Positions 1-10,889 of a stretch of DNA of 64,000 nt are shown here, piece by piece (position 1 is the stretch's first letter; each line of letters begins with the position of its first letter). The notes under the pieces are model-generated. The model did no database searches and was not told where the DNA came from. It saw only the letters and a list, made by a program, of their open reading frames with translations. The translations under genes and the position numbers were made by a program. The stretch is taken from positions 39,542,527 through 39,606,526 of the forward strand of contig NW_020954585.1 of NCBI RefSeq assembly GCF_900497805.2, written 5' to 3'. This stretch comes from Vombatus ursinus (Eukaryota > Chordata > Mammalia > Diprotodontia > Vombatidae).

Positions 1-325
1 ACAGGATCTTCTTCAATATAAATCTTTTTTTCTCTTCTGACACTCACAGAATATCTAATTTTTCCTGTAGGCATCTCATCCCATGCCAACACTTTGAGTA
101 ACAACCATTCTTTTGCTCATTCCTTCCAACAAACTGGTCTAGGATGAAGAGTAGACATACTCATTACTACCCACTCCCAATGCCATGTCCTATTCCTGGA
201 AATATCACTCATTACCTCTTGCTTTTTCAATGTTCACTTCACCCATTTTGTGTCACCCTGTGAATATCCTTATAACTGTCATTATTGATACCCTTCCATC
301 TGTTATGAGATTAAAGATAATTTCC
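1..325. other. AT-rich DNA, nothing recognised
   Basis: There is no open frame of note, no RNA gene and no repeat that I can name. The flanking LINE begins at about 328. Confidence 0.4.
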
Positions 326-327
326 TT

Positions 328-1245
328 GTAAAGTGGTCAAAGGATATGAACAGGCAGTTTTCAAAGGAAGGAATCCTACCTATGAACAATTATATGGAAA
401 AAATTCTCCAAATCACTAATAATTAGAGAAAGGCAAATGAAAGAAACACTGAGTTTCCACTTCACACCCATAAGATTGGCAAAGGTGGAAAAAGAGAAAC
501 ATGGCAAATACTCAAAGGGCTGCATGAAAACAGGAACACTGATGCACTGCTAACAGAACTGTGAATTGGTCCAACAATTCTGGAAAGCAACTAACTTCGA
601 AGTCTGCCCAAAAAGTCACTAAAATGTGCCCTTTTGACCTACCTGTATCACTTTGACAAACTATTCACCAAAAGGATCAAAGAAATAGGAAAAAAGACCA
701 ATATTTCATAGATATACATATACGTGTATGTATGTATAAAGCTATTTTCACAGTTGTCCATACTGAAAATTAAGGTCAAGTTCACATTGGGGGGAATGGA
801 TAAATAAATTATGACATATTAATATGATAAAATATTATTGTACCTTGAGAAATGATGAAATAGTTTCAGAGAAAAGTAGAAAAACTTTATCAAGTGATAC
901 AGAGTGAAGTGAGCAGTACATAGAAGAAAAATTATGTAAGGACAACAGCATTACAAAGGAAAAAAATGACTTTGAAAGACCTTAAAATTCTAAAAGTTGC
1001 AAGGATAAGGAAGGAAGATAAAAAAAAAACCATTCCTTGCCTTCTTCCAAAAACCTGATGAACTTAAAATGTAAAATGAGACATACATTTTTGTACATTG
1101 TCAATGTAGGAATTTGTTTTGTTTGACTATGCATATTTGTTATAAAAGTTTTCTTTTTTATTTCTTTTTATTGTATAATGGGGGGAATAGTTGGAGGGAG
1201 AATTTTTAAAATGCTTATAAAAGTAAAATTTAAAATTAAAATAGG
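328..1245 (+). mobile_element. L1 LINE, 3' end of ORF2 plus 3' UTR
   Basis: The start resembles the end of mammalian L1 ORF2 at DNA level: a segment like AAAGTGGTCAAAGGATATGA, then the region corresponding to 'small letters of cattle and human L1' that describes a short hit list of residues near the ORF2 stop. It continues through the marsupial 3' UTR pattern (GGGGGAATGGATAAATAAAT, then a GAAGTGAGCAG block) and ends in a G-rich, A-rich tail near 1,240. It is 5'-truncated and many small changes break the frame. A second, shorter copy of the same segment lies at 4,885-5,745. The family assignment is by recalled consensus; the subfamily is not known. Confidence 0.75.
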
Positions 1246-2610
1246 GAGAGAAACTGGAGGTGAGCAGGGCATTGACAGAAAAACTCTTCAAAAAAGATAC
1301 ATATAAAAGAAGTACATATAGGAAGAAAAAGTGAAAAAATTAAATCAATATGTATATGCTTTAGGGTTAGATAGGTTATTGTTGTCTTTGTTTTTACTTA
1401 TTATTCAGAGGGTCACTCAGAGAGCAAAAAGAAATCAAATTTGGAGGGGACCTAAATAGAGTCAAAGGAATTAGGATGAAGGAATGGGAAAGTATAAAAT
1501 TAAAATTTCTGGATCTAGAAATTATTCTCTCCCATTCATAAATTATTTATCTCTGCACATGGAAATGCACAGAGTATTGTCTTTCAAGTGAAGAATTGGA
1601 GAGGGGAAGGTTGGGGACTATTCAGGTTGGGGTGAGTACAGAAGTGTCTCTAGGCTCAAATCAGACAATGGATGGGAAGCATTTTGTGAACTTAAAGTGT
1701 TACATAACTATCAGTTATGATCATCATCATTATTAGCTTACAGTTACCAGATCTCCAATCTGGTTATGCCTTTATTCATTGAGCTTTCTACTGTACTCCA
1801 GCTAAACTCAAGCAATATTTTTAGAGCAATCCAAAGACATGCTGGTAAATGTTTAACAACCAGGATCTCAAAAAAAAAAATGTGAACACACTTTAAACTT
1901 GAATTTGCATTATTAACCCTTTCTTTAATATAGACAATGAACAAAATGATAAATCAATTCCTGATTTATAGCAATTGCTTATTTCTGAGGTGTAAAAGTT
2001 CACACTGAAAATTTCAGAGTAGGCTCTCAAGAGCCTATGAGAGTTGGTTCCAGCACATCTTTAGGTGAAACATAAACAAACATATTTCTTCTCTAATGTG
2101 AGTCCTTCCGACTGACGTGGGTAAGAAAGGTGATTATAAAACAATATCATCAAAAATGATACACTATTGGTTAAAAAAGACAAAGATGTGGTCTTTTTAG
2201 TCTTTCCACCTCCACAGTAGAAATTGAAAGAGCAGTGAGAAAGCATTGGAAATAGATGCAGAATCTAAAATATGAATGAGAAAGAAGAAATAAAACCTGG
2301 ATCCCACTGATGCCAAAGGAATACTCATGGGACAGTACATTCCCCAGGAGGAGAAAAGATATATAACACACTTCTAATCAGATTCCATCTTGGAGTACTG
2401 TATACTTCAGGAGCATCTCCTTTTGAGGGTGTGGTTAGGCTTCTCAGGACCATTTGCCACACAAGGGAAGAGTGACCTTTTGCTCAAATCAGAAGGCTAG
2501 TGGATGAAGTCTAGATGGTTGATACAGGTAATCACCTGAATCTCCTAACTCTAGATAGAGGATTTCTTCTACTTCATTGCCTCCTACAAGAATTAATATT
2601 TGTTGTATAG
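1246..2610. other. AT-rich intergenic DNA
   Basis: The minus-strand frames here are short and have no recognisable motif. Between 1,740 and 1,890 there is an old-repeat-like phrase (TGGTAAATGTTTAACAACCA) that I could not place in a family. Nothing else is supported. Confidence 0.35.
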
Positions 2611-2619
2611 CTCTGGGAA

Positions 2620-3575
2620 AAAAAAATTTTAAACAAAAAAATAGAGAAAAGCAAGACATGAAAGCAATCCAAAATCACACTAATAGGATAGATAGAAGCA
2701 AAATCATGGCTTTGATATTCCAGATGTCAAAATTTGAATAAATGTCATGGACAGAATAGGAAAAGATTATGAATTGCAAAGTTCATGAATGGGAGATAAG
2801 ATTGGGAGTATCCATAAAGGGAAAGGAATAAGGAAAAGGATGATTTAAACTGACATAATTTTTTGGAAAGGGCACCTATATAAATGTAATTCAAACTAAA
2901 AGATGGGATGATAGGGGGCAAGTGGAAATGGGGAAACTTCCTGCACTACAATCTTATACAAGCTAGAAAAGGGAAGGAAAAGGAGTAGAATAAGAAAGAG
3001 AGCCAACCCAGAGAAATAATATTGCTTTAACAAAGGGAGAAATAAATTAATATGACAGAATTTAATGAAGGAAAATGTGACCTTAACAATAATAAACTTA
3101 AATGTGAATGAATAAAATCCTCCAATNNNNNNNNNNCACTTAAATCATAAAGATATTGTGCAACTGAGGAGCTCAATCAAAACTTATTATGTTTTGGGAT
3201 CCCAAAAAAGCAAGAGTTACAATCATGACTTCAGATAGAGTAGTAACAGAAAAATATTATCAAGAAAGACAAATAGGAAATTACACTATATTTAAAGACA
3301 TTAAACATTATCATATTAAATATATATTACCAAGTAATATAACATCTATTTCATTTAAATAAAAAGCTAACTAAATTATTTTAAAACTAGAAAGTAAAAC
3401 AATATTTGTAGATTTTAATATTCTTTTTTCAGAATTTGAAAAACATAACACAAAGGTAAACAAAAAAGGAAATTATAGAATTGAACATATTGTTCATGAA
3501 CTCTATTTGAAGAATCTATGGTATTTTAATGAGAATAGCAAAGAATATATGTGTACATAGATGTAGAAATGGATA
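2620..3575 (+). mobile_element. L1 LINE fragment, ORF2 endonuclease region
   Basis: Broken translation gives short runs typical of the L1 ORF2 endonuclease domain in order: an LNVN-like start near 3,100, a segment like 'GVTIMTSD' near 3,205-3,230, then FNENSKEY near 3,520-3,550, which matches the position of the family's '..EYTFFSS.HGT..KIDH' block. A 10-base N gap (3,127-3,136) lies inside. There are many stops and shifts, so it is an old dead copy. The upstream part to about 2,620 is assigned by composition only. Confidence 0.55.
3127..3136. other. Assembly gap (10 N)
   Basis: There are ten undetermined bases inside an L1 fragment. The size is probably a placeholder. Confidence 0.95.
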
Positions 3576-3789
3576 TGACAAAGAAATAGTAAATCCTCAA
3601 TGTTAGCATGTTTGATTTTCACAACTTCAAGCATTCAGCTGATTTTATATTTTCACTTTCATGTTGGCAACCACACACATGTGTGGCTATGCAAGTAGAG
3701 AAAAAAATAAGAGGCACCATGCCTACTAGCCATTTCACTAATCTTGTTCACCCTACCATTGTAGAGTAAAGAGCTCCCCGTGCATTCAT

Positions 3790-4705
3790 TGCATATCTTT
3801 GCCTTTAAAATTCAAGTTTTGTGTTGCAATTATGCCCCTAAAGTGTATTGTAAGTTCATTGGTCTGTAAGCCCAAGCCTTCAAAGTCAGCGATGTGGCTA
3901 AGTGAGAAAATAAAGGTGTTAGAAAAACTTCATGCTGGAATGTCTGCAGCTGCTGTCTGCTGGGAGACCCTAACAGATCTCAAATGGCATACAAAGCAGA
4001 CATCGCTGACAGATTATTTCAAGCTGGTGTGTCCTTCAATTTCCAATGTCATCCACCAGCCATGAAGGACAGTTTTGGAGGTGATATCAAGACCTTTCTG
4101 AGGTTAAGACTGCAGCAGCTAAAGTCCCAGAAACCTCTCCCTCAGTTTTCAGAAGACAGCCAAGGTAGAGAGGTTTACAGCAGTATAGTATATCATGCCG
4201 TTACACCACCATTTGACACAATGGAAGGTAGGATTCAAGTTTAAAAATGTTTTAGTTTTAAGAATTGTATTTGTTGTACAGTATTCATGGTATTATAGAT
4301 TTCATGTGTTATGAAAAGTGAATATTGTTTGAAAATCAATGTTTCTTTTAGTTTTTGTTTTTAATTGAGATTTAGCACAAATTTTAGCACAGAATTCTAG
4401 GGAATTATTAGTGAGAAAAAATATTTTGCATATTGCCAACTTTATTTTGTATACTGCATCTTATGGGTTATTTCACAGTTACTATGTTAGGAAAAGTGCA
4501 TATTATCAGAATTAATATTTTGTTATAAAGAATCGTATGCAGAAAAGTATATTTTCACCAATCTCTAGTGAAAGATTGTACTTTTTGGTGGTTGCAGGAG
4601 CATAATTCCCTATTGCCCATAGGTTCAATGTATCAACATTTCTATTCTTGACTCTTGGGCCATTTTCTAGGAATGTTACACTCCACAAAAGTTGAGGATT
4701 GACTG
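3790..4705 (+). mobile_element. Tigger/pogo-type DNA transposon fossil
   Basis: A frame from 3,799 carries LSEKIKVLEKLHAG (about 3,899-3,940). This is the N-terminal helix-turn-helix start of the Tigger/pogo/CENP-B transposase family, whose usual form is 'LSEKVKVLDLI..G.S...VA'. The frame then breaks and a second frame (3,984-4,241) follows. The 3' end reads GAGGATTGACTG followed by TA. In reverse complement this is CAGTCAATCCTCAACTTT, which resembles Tigger terminal repeats with the expected TA target site. No matching 5' terminal repeat was seen. The length is about 0.9 kb, so most of the transposase (DDE domain) is missing. I infer an internally deleted, long-dead element. Confidence 0.6.
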
Positions 4706-4884
4706 TATAGGGGTATGTGTGTGCCTGTGTATGTGTTGTAGTATATTCAGTACCACATAGTACAATCATAACAAAGTAACAAATAATAGAAAAAGAAACC
4801 ATATCTGAATAGAGATTCTTTGACTCTAAAACCACTTTTGACCACTTTTTCCACTGTACCACAGTGTAACACATCATGAAAGTC

Positions 4885-5745
4885 TAGGAACAGATTTCTA
4901 AAGGGACAATGCAAACAATGAACAATTAATTATATGGAACAAGTACTCCAAATCACTAATAGAAGTACAGATTAAAAGAACTGGGAAGTTTCACCTCATA
5001 CAAACAAAACTGACAAAGACAATATAACAGAAGTAATAAACATTGCAGTAGCTGTGGAAAGCCAGGCATACTAATATCTTGTTAGTGAAGTTATGAGAAG
5101 GCCCAACAGTTCTAGAAAACAATTTAGAATTATGCAAGAAAAATCACTAAGCTGTACATATCATTGACACAGCAATCTCACCAGTAGGCATATATCCCAG
5201 CCAGGTCAATGATCGAAATATAGACCCCATATGTACAAAAATATTCATACCAAAACTTTTGTTATAGCAGAAATATAGAAACAAAATCTATAACCATCAG
5301 TTGAGGACAGATTGAACAAATTATTACACATTAATATAATGGGACACTATGGCATAAAGAAATGACAAATAAGAGAAATTCAAAGAAACATGGAAAGACT
5401 TATCTGAACTGATGCAGAAAAAGGAGGCCAACATCATGAGAATAATATGAACAACATCTGAAACAATGTAAATGAAGACAATAATGCAACAAAACAAAGT
5501 TCATCTAAAATGCAATGACCAATGTTAGCTTCAGATAACAAGAATGAGGACACACTTTCTTTTGAGAACTGGTGAAAAAATTTTACATACTCTCTTAGTT
5601 GTGGTCACTGTATTATGCCATTTTACTTAAATGCCTTTTTTTTGTAAATAAAAGTATTGTGCTAGGTAGAGGGAGGGGAGAATAGGAAGTGAGGGCTGCA
5701 TTTTTTTAATGGATAAATAAAATGTCTTTAAAAACAATTACATTT
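4885..5745 (+). mobile_element. L1 LINE, 3' end
   Basis: This is a second copy of the L1 3' region seen at 328-1,245. It has the block AACAATTAATTATATGGAAC, the GGACACTATGGCATAAAGAA block (the equivalent of 'GGAATACTATGCAGCCATAA' in eutherian L1), the 3' UTR, a G-rich stretch (GGGAGGGGAGAATAGG) and an A-rich tail near 5,700-5,745. It starts about 180 bases after the Tigger-like end, so it and the ORF2 fragment at 2,620 may or may not come from one insertion. Confidence 0.7.
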
Positions 5746-5749
5746 ACAC

Positions 5750-6020
5750 AACCTCTCTCACACCATGCCCTTATCTTCATTCTCATTGCTATCCCCCTAG
5801 TTCAGGCCCTTAGTATCTTTAGTCTGAACTACGGTAATAGCTTTCTAATTGATCTCTCTGACTCCAGGCTTTCTTCTCTAATCCACCCTCTAGACAGATG
5901 TCAAAATAACCTTCTTAAGAAACCAGTTTGATCCGGTTATTGCCCTATCCCAAAATGATCAGTAGCTCCCTAGTTCTGATCCTTATTCTGCTATCTCAGG
6001 CATATATTTCCTAATACAAT
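5750..6020 (+). mobile_element. L2/CR1-type LINE fragment
   Basis: The DNA follows the known L2 3' coding region: CTGAACTACGGTAATAGC, then a TCTCTCTGACTCCAGGCTTT block, then AACCTTCTTAAG and a GGTTATTGCCCTATCC block. The copy is truncated at both ends and the open frame at 5,722-5,928 is a remnant of it, not a host gene. A larger, better copy is at 40,262-40,735. Confidence 0.65.
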
Positions 6021-6304
6021 TTCCTAATAGTTTTAATAGTTGACCAATGAGATGGAATAAGAGTAAAGAGAAGTTGATGGTCTTAAAGACTATTTCATCT
6101 AAGTTATTATAGAGCCTTGATATCTTGCACCAATATAAAGTGTATCTTCCTAGCAACTGGAATATTTTTACCCATCAATATCTCCTCCTTAGAAAGTATT
6201 AGGTAGACACTAATCCAGTCTTATTTTTTGACTCTTCTTTTTCCATACTAGAAGAAGCACTACTGTCTTTTTGACTGCATTTATCATTACATTAACATTC
6301 CAAC

Positions 6305-6432
6305 ATCAGGTGAGGCTGGTGACTCTGCACAGCCCTTCCTCACTCAAATCAAATTCAGTTGCATGTCATGGCATCACCTCCCTGATGTCATGGGCCTTTT
6401 CAAAAACAAAGGACAAACAGCAATCATTCCAA
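6305..6432 (+). repeat. Marsupial SINE tail
   Basis: A typical metatherian tail: CACAGCCCTTCCTCACTCAA, then CCTGATGTCATGGGCC and AAAGGACAAACAGCAA. A shorter relative (GTGATGTCATTGGTCCTC) lies at 10,835-10,880. Confidence 0.6.
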
Positions 6433-6439
6433 CATAATT

Positions 6440-7560
6440 TCACATTTTTTTTCTATTTCTACAAAAGCAATTCAATTTAAATTAAGAGCAACAAGGAATC
6501 ACTTTCCAAAATTTGCTGACAATTAGCAAGACACTTTGATATACATATATTATGAAAAAATTTGCTTTAGCAAAAGAGGTTGTTTTTTCCTAACATTGTA
6601 CTTTTCTTGATATTAGCTTCAACCACCTTAATCACCTTTTGTCTTACGTTTTAGGGTACATTTTTAGGGAACTTGTAGTCTTCAATAAACTGATTTTTTC
6701 TTAAATGGATTATTCTAGCCATTAATGGAAAATTTCTTGAACCTTCTACTATGCTGCAAATAGTGCCAATGAGCAAAATTATTAATCTGGGGTGGGATGG
6801 AAGGGAAGGAAAAGCAGACATTGACCTAAGGTGCAAACTAATGGGCTAAGCTTCATACTTCGATTAAGATACATAAGGAAGGGGGATAAGGAGTAGACCT
6901 ATAATTTCACTGGTATAGGAAACTCCCAGGTGAGAAAAGTCCCTCTACTAATGCATATTCTTAATTCCCTGCAACTTATAGCTCTCTTAACTTAGAGTCA
7001 AACTATATCCACTAGCCAGAGGTGTCAAAAAGAATGACAAAATACAGCCCCAACTACATTAAAATGTAAAATGGGGAAATATTTGACAAAATAAATAAAT
7101 ACAAAATAAAACATATATAACATTATATTTTAAAACTAAGTCAATATGCAGTAGCAAGGATCCTTACTGATGAATTAGTGGCTCATATTTCTGTTTGAGC
7201 ATATCACTGGACCATGCTATTCTGGTTCTCCTAGATCTATCTATAACCAAATATGTGAAAGCATATAAAAGTCTGTACTGTTTTTTTTCTTCTCACTGTC
7301 AATCAAAGAGATGGCAAAACTGGAGAAAATGGAAAGAAGATACTGGAATCTATGCCACCCTTTTTTTTTCAGTTTTGTATCTTTATTGTGTCATTTATGC
7401 TCATATTCAGTATCTCAGTGTTAACTTAATAATAAGAATTTACTGAGGATTCCCCATGTTCAAAAACAACCTACATGAACTGTGGGATATAGCAAATAGA
7501 AAGTATTAGACATTTCATGTCAAGCATGAGTAGACAACCAGTGACTGGAATCCATGGTTT
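6440..7560. other. AT-rich DNA, no gene seen
   Basis: Only short open frames without motifs occur (for example 7,195-7,443, plus). I could not assign a repeat family to this stretch. Confidence 0.35.
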
Positions 7561-7565
7561 AGATC

Positions 7566-8998
7566 AGGTGATGGCAAACTGTAGCCCACAAGCCAAATTC
7601 AACATGCCACCTGTCTTCATAAGACCCATGAGCAGAGAATGACTTTTATATATTTAAGTGAGTTTTTAAAAGCAAAAGGAAATATAATATTTTGTGACAT
7701 GTAACACGTGAAATTCAAATTTCAGCATCAATAAATAAAGTTTTATTGGAACACAGCCATGTTCATTCATCTGCATATTGTCTATGGCTGCTTTCATGCT
7801 ACAAAGCCAAGTCAAGTAGTTGTGACAGAGACTGTATATAGTTCTCATCGCCCTTCACTACTGTTCAGACACACTATAGATCACAATGACCCAGTTACAG
7901 TTCTGCATTTGTGATACCATATTAAATTTATTTGTATGTTTTATTATTATTAACAATGTATGCTCATCATTCCAAAATAAGAAACAAAAAAAAGTTTTTT
8001 GTTTTGTTTTGTTTTTTACAATTTTTTGTGCTCTGAGCCAAGATTGAAAAATGTTTTTGAGCAAGAGGAATTGCCTTCAACCAATGGCTTTGGAAATTAG
8101 CTTTTGCTGCAGACTTGATAGTGCTTCTTAATGAAAACAACCTAAAATTATATAGCAAAACAGGACTTATATGTGAAACATACTAGGGCAAAGTCAATTC
8201 GTTGACAATTCATGTTGTTTGAGTCACAAGTAATATTAAGTTTCTTTTACTTTTTCTGGGCCATCAAAAGGTAATAGAAGTGAGATCCCCGTACATTTTC
8301 CAACGTAAAACTACAGTCTCAAAAACATTTTTCAGATATTGATGCAAGTGCAAGGGAAATATGGTCGTCAAGAATTTATCTGGGGTATCAAGAGGGTACC
8401 TCATATTTCTAAATTTAATTATTTAATTATTATTTAATTGAATTACTTAATTTAATTATACAAGTGAGGAGCTTCCACCAAAACTTCAATTGGAAATTAC
8501 TAATCTGCTAAAAGACAAATACCAAGAGAAGAGAATATAACAGAATTCTATAAGTGCTTTCCAAGCAATGAATACACTCAATTAAAATTATATGCTCATG
8601 CACTGATATCAGTGTCTAAAGTATTTAGATGTGCAAAAAGACATTTTCAGAGATGAAATACAGAAAATCTTATTACAGATCAGTATTAACAGATGAACAT
8701 TTACTTTTGATTTTGATGGTAGGGAACACTAACTTTTAATCTCAAATAAGGGAAATGCTATCTCTCCCCCAAAAAAAGAGAATTCCATTCTTTTCATTAT
8801 TCATTCACTTATATTAAAAAAAATAAAAGTACTGAATTTCATTATTATTATTATCTTTTGGATTTTGTTAATAAAAATTTGTGGAAATTTGTTTTCTATC
8901 TCATTATTTAAGCACATACATAATATTCTCATTTTTGTCTCTAAGCCTCCAAAGTCTAAAATATTTACTATTTGGCCCTTTACAAGGAAAACTCCGCA
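7566..8998 (+). mobile_element. hAT (Charlie-like) DNA transposon with transposase remains
   Basis: The left end (GGCAAACTGTAGCCCACAAG) and the subterminal region (AAAGTTTTATTGGAACACAG, GTCTATGGCTGCTTTCATGC) match a common hAT-Charlie family. The right end carries ATTTACTATTTGGCCCTTTA. Inside, three translated runs belong to hAT transposase: ADLIVLLNENNLKLYSKTG at 8,109-8,165, FYKCFPSNEYTQLKLYAHA at 8,545-8,601, and YRSVLTDEHL at 8,674-8,703. The last two are the C-terminal dimerisation domain. Stops and frame changes separate the runs and most of the DDE core is gone, so it cannot be active. At about 1.4 kb it is an internally deleted copy. It is a plain DNA transposon, related to the family from which GTF2IRD2/ZBED-type host genes were recruited. 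Confidence 0.75.
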
Positions 8999-9290
8999 AT
9001 GCTTGATTTAGAGTCTGTAGTACCCAGATCCTGCTTCCAATAATAGTAAAGCCAAAGTAAAGTATACCTAACTAAACTTGATAGGTCACAAGACACTTCA
9101 TGGCTAGTCAATCTTTCATTTTCTGTATTAGATTATAAAGCTGAGAAACAACATGGAGTCAATCTAGAATAGACAAATTAAACTTTCCCTAATGACTCAG
9201 TACAGAATGTATCCAAGGTCTAAGCCAGTGTTCTCAAAAATCAATCAATAAAAGGATTCTCAAATAAACCAAACTAACAGGATCTGAAAT

Positions 9291-9546
9291 GTTGTTTTTT
9301 AGTCTTTTCAGTCATATCTGACTCTTCATGACTTCATTTGATGTTTTCTTGGCAAAGATACCAGAATGGTTTGCCATTTCCTTCTTCAGTTCATTTTACA
9401 GATGAGGAAACTGAGGCAAACAGGATTATGTGACTTGCCCAGGGTCACCCAGCTAGTGAGTGTCTGAGGCCAGATTTGAGCTCAGAAACGTAAGTCTTCC
9501 AGACTCTATGCCCACCAATCTATCCACTGTACCACTTAGCTGTCCC
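9291..9546 (-). repeat. Marsupial tRNA/CORE SINE with RTE-type tail
   Basis: In reverse complement it has a tRNA-like head, the CORE segment (CTCAGTTTCCTCATCTGTAA) and an RTE/BovB-like tail (CTTTGCCAAGAAAACATC). It looks full length. Related copies are at 32,240-32,500 and 47,648-47,894. The flanks TCTGAAAT and TATGAAAT may be target-site duplications. Confidence 0.85.
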
Positions 9547-9649
9547 ATATGAAATGTATGCAGTCTGATTTTCCAGTAAAAATCAGAGAACATATATTAT
9601 AAAGTGGTTATTTGCAGTCCTCTGAAGCTAAAAATGATGACAATGAGGA

Positions 9650-9905
9650 TGATGATGATACAATTAATAGTATTTATCTAATGCTTTAAGTTTTGCATAA
9701 CACTTTACAAATATTATCTTATTTGATCCTCACAGCACCCTTGGAAGGTAAGTGCTATTTGTCCCCATTTTACAGATGAGGAAACTGAAGCAGACAGAAG
9801 TTAAGCGACATTCTCAAGATCACACAGCAGGAAAGTGTCTGAGGCTGAATTTTTATTTAAGTCTTTCTGACTTCAACTCCATCTCTCTAAACACAGTGCG
9901 TTTGC
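9650..9905 (-). repeat. CORE-SINE (MIR/MON1-like)
   Basis: The minus-strand CORE pattern runs TTTGATCCTCACAGCACCCT, TTTTACAGATGAGGAAACTG, then a head with CACACAGCAGG. It is nearly full length and lies about 100 bases after the previous SINE in the same orientation. Confidence 0.8.
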
Positions 9906-10044
9906 CAGTGTCTCTTCTAAAAACGGGACACAGAACTGAATCTAGAATCTAGAATCATTTCACCAGTATACAAAATACAGTTATACTATTGGGATGTATT
10001 TTTAAAATAATAATAATAATAATCATACATCTATAGCATAGAAT

Positions 10045-10235
10045 CATAAATCTAGAGCTAAATGATACCTTAGTGGTCAATTAATCCAGCACCCTCATTT
10101 TATAAATGAAGAAACAGAGGTCGAGGAAAGTTAGGTGATTTAACTAAGGTATGACAGACTGTAAAAATCACAAGTGAAATTTAAAATAAAATCTACTGAC
10201 ACCCAAACCAGTTCTCATTCCATTGTACACTTTTG
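10045..10235 (-). repeat. MIR-type SINE, diverged
   Basis: The segment runs 'tagagctaaatgataccttagtgg' type lead-in, then CATTTTATAAATGAAGAAAC and a decayed head. A short degenerate relative follows at 10,270-10,400. Confidence 0.6.
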
Positions 10236-10594
10236 TCTCTTTAAATACTTATAGGGACTTTTAGGTGCGTTATCTCAAAATAACTCTGCTAAGAAACTAT
10301 ATGCAGATTGATATTCTCATTTTACTGATAAAGATACTGAAGTTTAAGGAGTCAAAGTGGATCCCAAACATTCAGACTCTTAATCTATTGTTCCTTTTAT
10401 CACATTATTTTGGCCTTCTAAGATCTAGACACAACAATTTTTTCATATAGCATAAACTTTCAAGAGCTTTTTAGCAGTCACAGTACAGTAATAGCTCATT
10501 ATTAAATATTCCCTCCATCAAATATTTTCTGCTACTATATACCCATTTTTAGAAGGAAAATATAGGCAAGCCTTGAGATTCTAAATGATACCAC

Positions 10595-10665
10595 TGCATG
10601 AGACTGAACATAGTCCTTGGCATGTAGTGGGTACTCAATAAGTCCTCATTGGTTGAATAATACAA
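10595..10665 (+). mobile_element. L2-type 3' terminus
   Basis: The phrase GGCATGTAGTGGGTACTCAA, then TAAGTCCTCATTGGTTGAAT, is the standard 3' end of L2 LINEs. Confidence 0.6.
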
Positions 10666-10834
10666 AATGTTATTAACCCAATCATAACTTTAAGTAGACT
10701 CAGGATCATAGACTGAAGGATATTTACAATGTTAAAAAATTATATTGAGGAAGACTTTGATTAAAATCTGAAAATACAAACCACTGGCATTTTCTTTCAA
10801 GTGACAAAAGGTAGGTCAGTGATAGTTGTTGTAT

Positions 10835-10885
10835 ATCACCCGTGATGTCATTGGTCCTCTCGAAAATGAAAGACAAATAACGTTT
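10835..10885 (+). repeat. Marsupial SINE tail, short
   Basis: GTGATGTCATTGGTCCTCTC then AAAGACAAATAAC match the tail at 6,305-6,432. Confidence 0.45.
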
Positions 10886-10889
10886 GGGA

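Noticed and set aside
4512-4877. 121-codon minus-strand frame
   Set aside because: It crosses the end of the Tigger-like element and has no motif; probably chance.
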